This document shows, one piece after another, positions 12,324 through 24,195 of a DNA stretch of 64,000 bases (its first letter is position 1; each line of letters opens with the position of its first letter). The notes beneath the pieces were generated by a model. The model did no database searches, was not told where the DNA came from, and saw nothing but the letters and a program-made list of their open reading frames with translations. A program made the translations under genes and the position numbers. The stretch comes from Zasmidium citrigriseum (taxonomy: Eukaryota; Ascomycota; Dothideomycetes; Mycosphaerellales; Mycosphaerellaceae): contig NHNW01000003.1 of NCBI GenBank assembly GCA_002786025.1, positions 930,001 to 994,000 of the forward strand, read 5' to 3'.

Positions 12324-12374
12324 GCGAAGCAGCACCACATGCACGCGTTGTTTTGGTGCGAAGCAGCACCACAT
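12324..12374. repeat. 17-bp direct repeat at right border of RIP tract
   Basis: The 17-mer GCGAAGCAGCACCACAT occurs at 12324-12340 and again at 12358-12374, with 17 bp between. The first copy sits at the point where RIP-like composition ends. It may be a subterminal repeat of the element or a duplication made at insertion. No matching copy was found at the left border near 3520. Confidence 0.7.
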
Positions 12375-12727
12375 CCAGCGAAACCATCAGTACAACCCTC
12401 AGACCACCGCAGTTAAAGTAGCTGGGCTTGTCCCTATTGGCTACTGAAGCGAGGATGGTCTGTGCACTGAGACTAGGCTTCCATCACATTCGCACCAGGG
12501 TCTGGACGTGTCCTACGTGCAGAAACTCTCTCAATTTCAATCTTGTAGCCCACCCTGCTGTGCCATGTGGCAATTGTCCGGGAAGTAATCCACGGCTTCT
12601 TGTTCGCTGCGTCTCGCCATCTTTCTTGGTGATTGCAATACAGAGACTCGGCGGAGCTTGTCTGTACACCCCTGCCAGAGCGAAGCATTGCCCAGCGGTC
12701 GGCGACGGCAAGCACAACACCGCCGTC

Positions 12728-14828
12728 ATGGACGGTATGATGATGCACCACGGCACACCGTGGTTCGACAGCCCTATCACGCTTGGTGGCGACCGCACAT
12801 ACGAGTGCGACTTCAACACGACTTGGCAGTGCGACTACCAGACAGGATACTGGTAAGTCGACGATGAGGTGCATAGTGGTATGCAGCGACTGACGGACTC
12901 CAGGCACTTCTGGTATGAAGCCGACCATCGATATGCGTTACCGACAGTCGCCTTCTTCATGACAGCAATCATACTATTCGCGATCGGATTCCTGCTCACC
13001 GAGTTCACGCCCAAGAGCGTCATGCAATCGAGACCTATACGACGAGTGATGGCACGCATCCGCTGGCTCGCTTACAGGAGCTGGCGCATCAATGCCCTGA
13101 ACTGGAATTCGGCACCTGTGGGCGTCTTGTTGCTCGGAGCAGCAGGTATGATCTTTTTCTTCTCCATGACTCTTGGTCCAAAACCCTACTACTGGCCGAA
13201 CTACAACGGCAGCGAGCCAAGCTATGGTAGCTCGATGCCCATTGCTACACGCTCGGGATGGTTGGCCACCGGCTGTTTGCCGTTCGTTATCATGACCGCT
13301 GGCAAGAGCAACCTGATCTCGATGGTCACCGGCGTATCGCATGAGAAACTCCAGGTCTTTCATCGGTGGATCTCGTATGCGATGTTCGTGCTGGCGCTAA
13401 TACACACCTTTCCGTTCATCGTGTATCACATCCGGATCGGAGATATGGTGGAGCAGTGGGATACATCGATCTTTTACTGGACTGGAGTCGTTGCGCTGCT
13501 TGCTCAGGCTTGGTTGACTTTTGCTTCATTCGGCCCTTTGAGGTAAATCGAGCTCTCTCTCCGCTGGTGCCGTTCATCAGAGTGCTACAAGCGGAGCCGA
13601 CACCACGGATACTTGAGCTAACTTGGGGATAGGAACTGGTGTTATGAGTGGTTCAAATTCTCCCACTTCCTGGCTGCCCTTATCTTTTGCTTGTTCTTCT
13701 TTTTCCACTGCGACTGGACGCTAACCTCGGCGTATGTATACCCGACAAAGTCTCGAAGAGTCTGCTAACTTTCTTACTAGGCAATACTTCGTTGTTACCG
13801 TCGTCCTATTTGCAGCTTCGTGGCTACACCGCCAACTCCGCATTTATCTCCAATACGGAGTCAGCCACCGTGCCACCCTCAGTATCGCCGCAAATGGATT
13901 CATACGAGTCAGTGTCCCGACTCAAGCAAGATGGAAGGCAGGCCAACACTTCTTCGTTCGATTCATGTCTCTCGGCCTCCATGCCTTGACCATACACCCG
14001 TTCACAGCATGTTCGCTCCCAGTTCGGACATCAGCGCAATCTTACATCGAGTCGGAGCTAGTGTTCTTTATACGTCCACAAGGAGGCTTTACGGCGAAGT
14101 TGGCGAGATACGTGGAAGCTCATCCGGAGAGCCAGATGCGTGTCCTTCTTGACGGACCGTACGGTGGCATTGATATGCAAAAGCTGGCGGCATGCGACCG
14201 CAGCCTGGTCATTGCGGGTGGCTCAGGCGCTGGTTGGATACTGCCTCTCATCACTGCCTTCCTTCGTCGGCTGCAGACGCAGACCGTGGACAAGCAGCAG
14301 GATCTTTCGTTGCGAGTGGTTCTGGCAACTCGCGATCTGGCAACGCAAACTTGGTTTGAGAAGGCTGTGGCCCAAGAACTTGCTTGCTTCCCGACAGAGA
14401 CCCTCGCCGGTGCCAATCTGAGCATCGAGCTGTACTACACCGGCACGAAAGAGAACGAAGACGCACCCAAGCTCACAGGCCAATTCCTGCAGAAGCTGAA
14501 TGATCCGGAGAAGGGACCGGAGATTTCAGCTCCTGAAGTCTCGGAGACATCCAAATCTGAAGACGCAATCTCGTCCGAGGGCAGCCCGAAGCCTTCGAAG
14601 AAGCCGACTTGCATCAAGCATGAAGTGCATCGGCCTCATCTGCCGCTGATCATTGCGGAGGAGAATGAGACGCAAGCTCTTGACAGTACCCTTGGTGTGT
14701 TTACTTGCGGTCCGTTGAGCATGCAGAACGATGTCTCGAACGCTGTTGCTAAGAGGCAGATGTGTATCGTTAAGGAGGGTGGCTCGAAGGAGCTTTATCT
14801 GCATATGGAGCACTTTTCGTGGGCGTGA
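12728..14828 (+). CDS. ferric reductase (FRE/NOX superfamily), copy B
   Basis: Four exons: 12728-12852, 12904-13542, 13633-13731 and 13781-14828, all with GT..AG introns, giving 636 aa. The reaction is the same as for copy A. There is no obvious signal peptide. His pairs with spacing 14 are FHRWI..LIH and SHFLA..FFH in adjacent helices. The FAD motif HPFTACSLP, the nucleotide motif AGGSGAGW and the NADPH motif CGPLSMQ follow. The C terminus ends EHFSWA, as is usual for fungal FREs. An acidic, Ser/Pro-rich insert (about residues 490-540) separates the two NADPH-site motifs. The start is set by the first ATG in frame with exon 1; an ATG-free stretch precedes it. This gene and copy A are transcribed away from each other across the RIP tract and share only family-level similarity. 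Confidence 0.9.
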
Positions 14829-15119
14829 TCTGGACATCGGCGATCTTGACGGCTGTATGAGTTTTAACGAAGAATTGTCATTTCTGAATTCAATTGAACA
14901 CTTTCTGAACATCTCATGTTCCAGGAGGTGACGTCGAGTTGGAGGAGGCCCGTGCACCTCGCTTGATTTCGGCGGCTCGTGAAACGAACTCCCTCTCCCT
15001 GACGCGCACCTTCTTGTACGCGCCCGACTTGCATTTTGGCGCTCTGATCTGAGACCGATCTACAAGAGAAGTCTGCACCATATGCACATGATGTCGTGGA
15101 ACGCAGTCTTGCGGGCTCG

Positions 15120-15374
15120 ATGGCGACACCGTTCGAGGATGCGATTTCCCGAGTCCGACTGGTCGAAGAACATCCAGAAGAATGCAGAAGAGACGATCTG
15201 TCGATGGACCTTCTCATGGTGAAGGTCATCATGAAGACCTCGAATGGTCTCTATGATCGTGGAGTACGATCTTCTCAAGCATCTGGCAGCGCCGCAAAGG
15301 CGCTTAAATGGCTGGTTGAGCTATATCAGTTCAGTGGATCTTTTTGCTGTGCCTCACACTCGCATCTGGCGTAG
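15120..15374 (+). CDS. possible small ORF upstream of the DUF3433 gene
   Basis: An ATG at 15120 opens 84 codons (MATPFEDAISRVRLVEEH...), ending 87 bp before the DUF3433 start codon on the same strand. The first half has a charged, protein-like composition. It could be an upstream ORF or part of a 5' UTR, or chance. No family is recognised, and the rest of 14829-15460 shows nothing else. Confidence 0.2.
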   Translation: MATPFEDAISRVRLVEEHPEECRRDDLSMDLLMVKVIMKTSNGLYDRGVRSSQASGSAAKALKWLVELYQFSGSFCCASHSHLA

Positions 15375-15460
15375 GGAAATGACCAAAACCCAGAGATGTC
15401 CATCATCGACATCGTCATGAATCCTTCTCTCCAGTTTGGACCTCCCGCCTCTGCCGACAG

Positions 15461-18400
15461 ATGTCTACCGGACTCAAGCCGCATTGGAAACCTTTTGTCG
15501 TGACGACCACGGACCATGGCTGGATCACCGGCGATAAGAACAAATTCTTACTTCCCAAGAAGCCATGGCGTCCGATCACTTTGAGGAAGACGTATCTGGC
15601 TGGACTGATCCTCACCACGATTGGGCTCGTACTTGTCGTGCAATGGCTCTCCTATGTCAGCCGAAGGGATCAGGGAATACTATTCGCGCAGGACATCAAT
15701 GACCTACCACTCAGCAAGTCCTTCTGGTATCTATATCTGCCTACGATCGTATCGGTGGTGTACAGCTTTCTGTGGACGTGGGTCGACCTGGATGTCAAGC
15801 GGTTGGAACCGTACTTTCAGCTGTCAAAGCCTGAAGGTGCGAGTGGTGGGAACTCCATACTGCTCAGCTATCCTCTGGAGTTCCTGGTCATCGTACCTCT
15901 CATAGCTTTGAAGCGAAGACATTGGGCTGTGCTTGTCGCGTCTACGATCATGATCATGATCTTCTGGGGTCTCACACCTTCTCAAGCCGGCATATTTGCG
16001 GTTCGAACGGTGACCATTTCCGAGGATGTCACTGGCATTTATTCCAACAGCTACATACCTTCAAACAAACAAGGCAACCTCACGGCGAGCTATGCCCAAT
16101 CGGTCTACAATATTGCCTGGCTGAACGAGTCGCTTCCTCCTTTTATGACGAAGGATTTCGTCCTGAGCCCCTTCAAGCCAATCCAGCAACCTTCTTTGGC
16201 CTCCAACAACACAAATTTTACTGGTCTTACTATGATGTACAGCATCGATGTTGCCTGCGACCCGGCAAAGATTTGGAATGTTTCGGGCCTTGTCAAATAC
16301 AACAGCAGTCAAGGATGCTCTACTTACGCTCCTCAAATTCGGCCCTCGGGCGGGAACGACACCAACAAACCCTTCGACACCATGTATATCGGCTATCAGA
16401 ACCAAAACGGCTTCGCCATGTACGATCTCTCTTCTGAGTGCAACAAAACGTTCTTCCACTACTTCCTGGTGAGGTGGTCCAAAAGCCCACCCGCGCTCAT
16501 TACTGCGAATGAACTACCTGCAAGAATGGACTTGACTCTGGCAAACTCCACAACTCTATTTTGTGAGCCTACCTATTATCAACAATTGGTCAACGCTACA
16601 ATCTCTCTGCCATCGAACAATGTGCTGGCGATAGTACCTGTGAATGCGAAGGGCCCGATGCCTCGCGACCTGTTCAACGTCAGTACTTTTGAATGGGCCA
16701 TGAGCTCTGGCCAGGAGCAGTTTCCGACAAGAGGAGATTTTCCTACCACCGGATTTCCTGATCAGCTTCCGCGACTGTCGGACATGCCGCTCAATCTCGC
16801 CTTTATCCCAGAAATGTCGCCATTCGCCATTGCTACTCACCCAGGCCCTCTTGACGAATACTTAGAGCCCGAGATCCTCCGTCTGTCGTATCAGTCTGCC
16901 TACCGCTTGCTATTTGCTCGTCAAATGGTCGACATTCTACGCGATGATTCAGAAGATGCCGAGCCGGCCATTGGATCCTACACTTTCACGACTCAAGCGG
17001 TGGTCATTGTACCCGGTTTCGCTTATGCCACTACTACATTACTGGTAGTGGTACTCGTTCTTGGATCTGCTCTGTCAGTCATAGTTTCGAAGAGGCAGAA
17101 CTTGTTGGACTCAGATCCAGCGACCATTGGAAGACTGATGGATCTAGTATCCGGCGATGCAGATACAGTCAATGGCTTTGCCATGCTTTCAGGGTGCGAT
17201 ACGGAGACTATTACCAAACGGCTCGATGAGGTCGCTTTCTCTCTAACTTCTCCCAATGATAGCCAAAGTGTAAGGCTTGTTGAAAAGAGGCTAGAAGATC
17301 AAGACCTCGATGGCTTGTCAAGACGATCCGATCGAATCGCAGTCTCGGATGACACTGGGGACTCCACTGCATCAGCGGTGAGGCCTTTTGAGATGAAACT
17401 TGTGATAGGTGGCGTTTTCTTGATCATACAAGTCGCCGCCCTCATCATTTTCACGGTTCTGTACTGGAAGGCAAAGACGGATCATGGTACGTTTCAAAGC
17501 AAATCCCGCTTTGCTTGATATGGCTGACGCCTTCCAGGCTTGCGGCTCCCCTCTGAATCTACATTTGTCAGACAGTTGGTGGAGAATTACATTCCTATCA
17601 TGTTTGCAACGTTGAGTGAGCCTTTCTGGCTGGTACTCAACCGGTTGCTGGGCCTACTACAACCATTTGAGGAGCTTCGCAAAGGCAATGCTCATGCCTC
17701 GAAGTCGATCGATGTCGATTACAGCTCCCTGCCACCCCAATTTCTCTTCGTGAGAGCCTTTCGAGCGCGGCACTTCGTACTCGTTCTCGTTTGTCTCATG
17801 GTGCTGTTGGCCAACGTGCTGGCAGTCGCCCTCAGCGGATTGATGTACGAGGGCACGGTGATGATGCCCGCACCATCGGATTTTGCTTGGAGCTACGGTC
17901 CACGATTCCGCGATCTCAACGGCACCGGCATACCTTTCAACGCCATTTCCAACCCTGCTTTTGCTGGTGGCATGACTTCCGACCAGTTCTACCAGCAAAT
18001 GTCGAATTTGACATCGGACACGCCTCTACCACCGTGGTCTGACCAGCAATCCGCATATCTTGCGCGAAATCTGACTGGAGTAACTACTGGATCAAATGTT
18101 CAAGTGAACACGCTGGCATTCGGGGCAGAACTTGAATGTCAACCTTTGGATCAACAGAACTATACACTCAACTTCACCAAAGATGGCAGGTCTGGAGCTT
18201 TGGCTGTGCATCTCACCAACAACAACACGGGATCGTTGATCAAATGTGTGAACTTTGAGCATACGAATGACGATACTATGCGCGTTCTCAAGTATCCTCA
18301 AACCGGCCATGTCGCCCTTGAGCTTGGATCGATGCTCACCACTGCAAGCTCACCTGAGAACGATCTGTTCTGCCGCCAGCATCTACTCTTCGCCTGGCTG

Positions 18401-19240
18401 CGAGTTGATTGGACGTATGTGAGCGGCAAAGTGAACACCGGACCTGGCATAGAATACTACCAAGACCGTGAGATGAGGATCACTTCAAGAAACGATACGA
18501 TGCTGCTCTGCAAACCGAGGATACGCATTGGGCCGGCTGAAGTTCTCGTGGATACGGACGGGAAAGTGCTCAATCTTGTCTCCGACAACAGCACTGGCGA
18601 TACTATAGAGCAATACTTGACCTCCAAACCGGAAGATCTGAATGCCCAAGCCAATCAATTCCTCTCGGACACTGGTCTGACCTGGCACAAAGACTCATAT
18701 CCCTCGGACTACACCAACTACCTCATCAAAGAGAGCACGAACGATACAAGTCTGCTTGACCCTTCTCTCCCGGTACCATCGCATGAACATGCTGCGAAAC
18801 AGCTTGCCACGATCTATCGCAAGCTCTTCGCTATCGTAATCGCTACAAACGTCGATCTCCTCTTCGATAGCACCTCTGAGCCCAGTGTAGTGGCTGGCAT
18901 GGAGTTTCGCCCGGAAACACGAATCTTATTCTCCACGCCAGCGTTCGCATTGACGATCGGTATTCTGTCCTGCTACATCATCACGACGATTTTCTACTAT
19001 GCACGACGACCATGGCGAGTCCTGCCTCGTCTGCCATCTACCGTTGCCTCGAATATAGCTTTCTTCGCTGCTAGTCGAGGGTTATCGGAGGGTTCGACTG
19101 CTGCATCGATAGGTCTTGGTAAGAACTTCAGAGCGAGGTCGAGGTGGGGCTATGGGAGTTTCATGGGCACAGATGGGCAGAGACATGTTGGGATCGAGAG
19201 GGAGCCGCTGGTGAGCGTTCTGCGGAGAAGGAAGACGTGA
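15461..19240 (+). CDS. DUF3433-domain membrane protein
   Basis: Two exons, 15461-17486 and 17538-19240, separated by a 51-nt GT..AG intron in phase 1, give 1242 aa. The protein resembles the large fungal DUF3433 family: two similar halves, each with a hydrophobic cluster, a long Asn-glycosylation-rich extracellular part and a closing helix. The first half has the segment LRKTYLAGLILTTIGLVLVV and the pattern SFWYLYLPTIVSVVYSFLWTWVDLDVKRLEPYFQ, typical of the family start. The second half repeats this with RAFRARHFVLVLVCLMVL. The function of the family is unknown to me. The gene follows ferric reductase B by about 630 bp on the same strand. Confidence 0.85.
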
Positions 19241-19513
19241 AGATCGACATCGATTTGCATTGTGCCGTGTGGTTTGCTCGTGCTGTAGTCCTATCTGACA
19301 AAGACTTGCTGTACAATAACCCTGTAGTCTTGGCCTCCAAAAGTCAACGCTGCTGTCCCAAATCCCACCTTTTCATCCAACTCGTGATCAGTCATGCAAA
19401 ATCGTGCCGTGAAAGGAAGTAACGCCTCCGCCTTGTGCAGATCCTGTCTCATCTCGGAAGCGACTGTCCCAATCATCTTTACAGTTATCGTGGGCTGCCA
19501 TAGCCAGATGGGT

Positions 19514-20809
19514 TCAGAACTTGTGAGCCGCGTGAGCGATGTGTCGACGTAGGTGGTTAATCATCTCGCGTCTGGCAATGACGCCGCCAGAGCATGTCGT
19601 GCCGTCAGCCAGAGCCATGGGCACCGCGCAGCCTGCGTTGCACATGCCCCACTGGTTGCTGCCAATGCAGACGACACTGCCGTCGTTGTCACAGGAGACA
19701 GCGCCGCCAGAGCAGCTACCAGATGAGGTACCGTTTGAGCCGGAGCCAGCATCAGAGCCAGAGACGCCAGAGGACCCACTAGAGCCGCCGTATGAGGGAG
19801 CTTGAGCAGCACCTGTAGGTTGAGCAGCGCCTGCCGGAGGACCGTAGCCGCTGGCGGTCACTGTTGCCATGGTTGTTATTGTTGCGATCTGAGCCCCGCT
19901 GGCTGGGGCGGACTCACCAAGTGCAGAAGCTGCTTCGGTTGGGGCAGCGTAGGAGGGAGCGGCCGCAGCACTGGTTGGTGCCGCACCAGAGTCGCCGCCG
20001 CCGTAGCTAGGAGCTGAACTTCCCGACCCCGATCCTGAGCCTGAACCGTAGCCGGTAGGAGCAGCAGGGGCGCTTGAGACAGCTCCCGAGTCAGAGCCGG
20101 AGCCAGAGCCAGCGGTTGGTGCGGCGCAAGTGCCAGAGGTCGAGCTGCCGAGGGCAGTCTTCTTGTTCGTCTCAACGTACTTGCCACACTGCGGAAAGAC
20201 GAAATCCTCGCCTTCAGCGGTGCCGCATCCGTTTCCGATGTTGGCGACGAACATGTCAGGAAGCGAGTTGAAGACGTCTTTGCTGTCGGAGCCGCCAGTG
20301 ACAGTGATTGGGGCGCAGTTCATGTACATCTCGCGGTTGCCGATCTTGTTGAACCAGGTCCAGGCGAGGGTGTACTGACCGTTGGGCATACCCTTTGGCA
20401 TGGAGAACTCGAAAGTTGGGTTCTCGGCGTAGGTAGGGGAACCGTTGGCATTGCCAGAAGCAGCGTTGGGGCAGCCTCCCAGGATGGAGTCGATGACTTT
20501 CCAGGTGCTCTGCTTCGTGGGCTCCTTGTCCAGAGTCACTGAGATCTGGCAGGAACCTCCTCCATGAGTAGCTCCACCCTTGAATGCGAGCTTCTGAGGC
20601 ACACCAACGGGGATCTGGTTCATCTTGGTGACATCGTAGACACCAGTGCGTTGCTTGCATGGGAAGTCGGAGCCGTCGGCTTCGAGAGGGCTGTTGTTGA
20701 GGCTGTCTTCACCGTATGGGACGGGAGAGGTAATGACCATGTGTGCGTTGACAGACGAAGCGAGCAGGCCACAGGCAACTGCTGCCGAGAAGAATGCTTT
20801 CGTGAACAT
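19514..20809 (-). CDS. secreted AA11-type lytic polysaccharide monooxygenase with C-terminal Cys-rich module
   Basis: A single exon of 431 aa. The signal peptide ends after VNA, so the mature protein begins with His23, the first ligand of the copper histidine brace. The second brace His is in GGATHGGGSCQ, and the sequence NREMYMNCAP near the end of the catalytic part is typical of AA11. AA11 enzymes oxidatively cleave chitin. A Ser/Gly/Ala/Pro-rich linker (about 225-355) leads to a Cys-rich module with CIGSNQWGMCNAGCAVPMA, resembling the X278 module found on fungal chitin-active proteins. The AA11 and X278 assignment is from recall of the motifs. Its promoter lies in 20810-21190. Confidence 0.85.
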   Translation of the reverse strand: MFTKAFFSAAVACGLLASSVNAHMVITSPVPYGEDSLNNSPLEADGSDFPCKQRTGVYDVTKMNQIPVGVPQKLAFKGGATHGGGSCQISVTLDKEPTKQSTWKVIDSILGGCPNAASGNANGSPTYAENPTFEFSMPKGMPNGQYTLAWTWFNKIGNREMYMNCAPITVTGGSDSKDVFNSLPDMFVANIGNGCGTAEGEDFVFPQCGKYVETNKKTALGSSTSGTCAAPTAGSGSGSDSGAVSSAPAAPTGYGSGSGSGSGSSAPSYGGGDSGAAPTSAAAAPSYAAPTEAASALGESAPASGAQIATITTMATVTASGYGPPAGAAQPTGAAQAPSYGGSSGSSGVSGSDAGSGSNGTSSGSCSGGAVSCDNDGSVVCIGSNQWGMCNAGCAVPMALADGTTCSGGVIARREMINHLRRHIAHAAHKF

Positions 20810-22163
20810 TGTGCTTTTCGAACGTGCGAAGGAATGGATGCGAGTCGTGAGCGTCGTTGAGGTGCTGTAGAATCGATAGTCCGGCTATTCGATCTGTTCG
20901 TCAAGAGAGCGTGGGTCGAAGATCTGGAGCGTGTGTGAGTACGAGCATCCATCATGCCCAGGCCAGGCTTAAATATATCTTGAGTAATGCGTCGAGCGTT
21001 CAGGTATGTTCTGTGTCGTTGAGACATGTCACAGATCTATTCACAGATCCGTCCAGACTCGAGCAATGCTAGTGGTCCGCGCGGGGTGAATAGAAAATCT
21101 CTCACCTAGTCGTTCGAAGATGTTTCTGAAGCGCTCGAGAACAGTGTGGTTCAGCAAAGGAGAGTCTAGCTCAAGGAAGTCTCGCAGAGACAGTCAGAAA
21201 TGAGTGACGATTGCACGATGCACCGGGCACGGCTTGTTCGCAGAGATTGCCAGAGGGTATGTACAAGAGAGTCGCAGAGACGATGAGAAGGAAACTTCAA
21301 AACTGCTGCAAGGGCGAGTCTTGATGGTCTTAAGACTTACGCTTGGCGCGATCTGCATCGTCGCCGTCCCCTGGGTGGCATGGATCAGGGCGGTGGAAGA
21401 GGCTGTAGGCGCCATGCCAGGTGCCTGCGACCCATGGCGGGCTTGACGTCTTGGGTGTGACTGCGGCAGATCGGTGTAGGGGAAGGGGAATTGGACGCTG
21501 TTACACGCGCGATCTCTTGGACTTGCTCGGCTCGGAGTCGCACAAGTGTTACAGGAGCGGCGCTGGGGGTGCCAGCAGAGTTCGGTGTAGCGAATCCCTG
21601 GAGGTTGTGGGCGATCTGCCAAGTATCGAAGGAGAAGACTCGGGGTGGCACCGTAGGCGGACGAGCTCCCGCGCCGTGTTTGCGCACACGACAGGTCGCC
21701 GCCGCCAGGGGTGGAAACACGTCGTCGCTTTGGCGGAGCTGCTTTGCATCGGCGTAGGCATGGCGAAGATACGGCAGTCGATTGGTATGGTGTCTTTTCG
21801 CGGTGCAGCGGGTGGGCTCGCGTCTGAAGTGCGGTCAAGAGCGTCCAATCGATGTCATTTTCGACAGCTGAAGTCGGAAAAGGAGACGGCGGCAAGGCAT
21901 AAGGTTGCCGCTAGCGGGCGTGAAAGGGGTTAGCTCCCGCCTTTCGTGCAACGACACTTGGCGGGGGAGTGTTTCAGCGCTGCTCTTATCCAACCTCTTC
22001 TTCCAACACACGTCAATTCCATCACCTCACCTCCCGTGGAAGCGCCGCAAACGACGGGACGAAGTGGATATGGAGGCCATGTGAAAGATGCCTTTTCTTC
22101 TTGCAGACTTTGCTCATGAGCAAGACTCGCTGCCTACGCCATGACCCATACCTGCGACACCAG
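20810..22163. other. intergenic, no gene supported
   Basis: This stretch holds the promoter of the AA11 gene and about 1 kb of unassigned DNA. Overlapping ORFs on both strands (21194-21895 minus, 21421-21933 plus) are rich in Pro, Arg and Ser and lack recognisable motifs. One minus-strand frame (about 21830-21385) reads somewhat like protein but has no start codon. Confidence 0.4.
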
Positions 22164-22583
22164 TTAAGTACTCGACTCAAAGCTGTGTTGCACCTCGCCC
22201 AAACCGGCGCTTAAGCCGTGCGCGTATGCCTCTCTCGGCCTCCCTCGCGTGCCAGCACGCGACCCCATTGTTTCCGAAACGCACTTCACTCTTTCATCAC
22301 CTTCGTCTGTTCCTCTCCACCTGGCTGGCTCTTGGACCTCTTCTTTCCGACAAAGCGGCGTGTTTGTGACGGCATTGTCGTGCGGGATTCCTTGACGCGG
22401 CGTGTAGTCTTGGCCATGGCCTAGCCTGCGAGTCGAGCTGGATTTGTGGTTATCGAAGTCGTGCATGTCGAGGCTGTCCAGCAGCGTGTTGATGGTCGAT
22501 GGGGTTCTGGACCTGGCGAAAAGAATTGTCAGTTGCACATTGGCAGAGGCACTGGCTGCCTACAGCAAAGCAACTTACCTTTC
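22164..22583 (-). CDS. possible spliced gene, unrecognised
   Basis: A good intron is visible on the minus strand at 22513-22578, with donor GTAAGT, a CTGACAA-like branch site and acceptor TTCGCCAG. It joins a short upstream exon to a frame ending at 22164 (…RSRTPSTINTLLDSLDMHDF…). The upstream exon has no in-frame ATG before a stop, so the start is missing or lies in another exon. The product is hydrophilic, Arg- and Thr-rich, and not recognised. Support rests on the splice sites. Confidence 0.25.
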
Positions 22584-22670
22584 GCGAGGCTGGGGTGTCA
22601 AGACCAGGAGCCTGTCTATGGCATTGCTACTTCTCAGAGTATATCGAAGTCAGGGCCAGCAGTGACGGTC

Positions 22671-22916
22671 CTAGGAAATCATGGAGTATCTCTTCCCGGC
22701 GCGTCGAGGTCGAAGGCAGCATAGTCTTGTCCTGGCGATGTTGAGCCCGAATGAGATAGGCTTCAGCAGTCTCTGCCTCCGCTGCCTTGCCTTCAGTTCT
22801 TCCTTTTCGAAGAGGACGGCTAACGGGTCTTCTGGGAAGTCGACTTCCGATGAGCAACATGATTGGGCATCGAAGATAGGCTCCTTCTCATCGAGGTAGG
22901 TCTGGAGTGGGTGCAT
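22671..22916 (-). CDS. small hypothetical protein, 81 aa
   Basis: The ATG at 22916 opens 81 codons: MHPLQTYLDEKEPIFDAQ, a CCSSEVDFPEDPLAVLFEKEE segment and a basic, Cys-containing C terminus (ARTRLCCLRPRRAGKR). The acidic-to-basic layout looks more like protein than the neighbouring ORFs. It shares its frame with the possible exon block just downstream, but two stops separate them and no intron joins them cleanly. No family is recognised. The ORF extends upstream to 23033 with less protein-like sequence. Confidence 0.3.
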   Translation of the reverse strand: MHPLQTYLDEKEPIFDAQSCCSSEVDFPEDPLAVLFEKEELKARQRRQRLLKPISFGLNIARTRLCCLRPRRAGKRYSMIS

Positions 22917-24030
22917 GGTGGTAGGCTGGTCGTGCTCGGATGGACGGATCGTTTGAGGGAAGGATCGAAGCAAAGATTCAAAACAGTGAGAGATTCTGCC
23001 ACAATGAGAATTTTCAGACACTTGAAGATTCAAAGTCCTACATGTCTCTTTTCTTTAAGACCCCAATGTGGCACAGTCGTTCCAATTGCCGCCCCAGGGT
23101 GTGGCCGGGCGAAGCGCCCATCAATAGTTCCAACATGCTAGCTCCACAATGTCTATCTTTCCATCTCTCAGGCCTGCAACCGCCAGAGCATTAATTGAGT
23201 TGTGCAGGCAGTACTGCGGTTGCACACAAGATACATTCTAAGAATGTTTCAGATCAGGTAGCGAAGAACTATGTGGGTACAGGCCAATGGCTGGGCGGCA
23301 AAATCACGTGCTGGGCTTGGCGTATATGTCGAAGTGAAGACTATCACGAGTTTTCTTTTCTCCTGCGCTCGGAGTCGCAAGAGAAAGCTCGATCGCTCAT
23401 CAGTACCCATGAACGAGCTCGTTTACTGAGATGCAGTCGTCACGCGCGAGATCTCAGGAAGCGGCGGTCTGGTGACTGGCTTGCTAGGAATCATAGTAGT
23501 TTCACGAATCCCCGCGACTGTCGCCCAAGAGACGATGAGAGAATTGAGGGTCGAGTGAGATGATAAGTGAGTCGGCGATGGTCGAATGCTGACCCGAATG
23601 TTGGCTGCCTCAGGCAGGCACGCCTCAGCAGACCCTGAAACGGCGCCTCCTATTGGCGGGGGTTTACGAGTGGCGGCTGCCCTTTACCTCACCACACCGT
23701 CAACTGTGAAATCCAATTGCGACAGTCACCACCGAGGACGACCTCAACCTCACCTCCTCCTGTTGATCACGCCGCGTGCCAGCCGCTCCGCTTTCAACTT
23801 TGCCTCGCCAACGTCACGCCGCCACGACATCCTCGTAGCACCAGCACCCTCACTGACATCCAGCTTGGCACAGCAGCAGCTCTCACCGGTCGAGCCGCCA
23901 CAACAGTCCAGTCGCGTGGCCCAGCATTAGCCACAGAGGTCTGGAGTTTCTTAGACGCCTTCACCTGCTTTCGCAGTACGACGACCAGCTCAGGCACCCT
24001 TGACGACAGCAACACCGCGAAGCACGACCT
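22917..24030. other. intergenic, calcineurin promoter side
   Basis: No gene is supported. The last 450 bp are C-rich and form the promoter and 5' UTR of the calcineurin gene. Confidence 0.4.
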
Positions 24031-24185
24031 GGGGCATCGTCGCCGCCGTCTTCAACGCCATCGTCGACGCCGTCATCTACCTCCGTGACCTCCTCCGCCN
24101 CCCTCCCCCTGAATACACCGACCAGGCGAAAGTCTACGCTAGCGCAGCCCTCAACGCGCTCGAGGTGAGGCTATACAACCTCCAG
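24031..24185 (+). repeat. fragment of the small-membrane-protein repeat, next to calcineurin start codon
   Basis: These 155 bp match 26789-26943 with only a few substitutions and one short gap. The gap falls at the single ambiguous base of the window (N at 24100), where the intact copy has about 10 more bases. The encoded piece (AAVFNAI.DAVIYLRDLL and LEVRLYNLQ) has neither start nor membrane segment. The match ends 10 bp before the calcineurin ATG at 24196, so the fragment lies in its 5' UTR or promoter. Confidence 0.9.
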
Positions 24186-24195
24186 AATAGCCAAG

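Noticed and set aside
21194..21895. 233-codon minus-strand ORF and the overlapping 170-codon plus-strand ORF (21421-21933)
   Set aside because: Low-complexity Pro/Arg/Ser composition, no motif, and three frames open at once. Nothing favours one as a gene.
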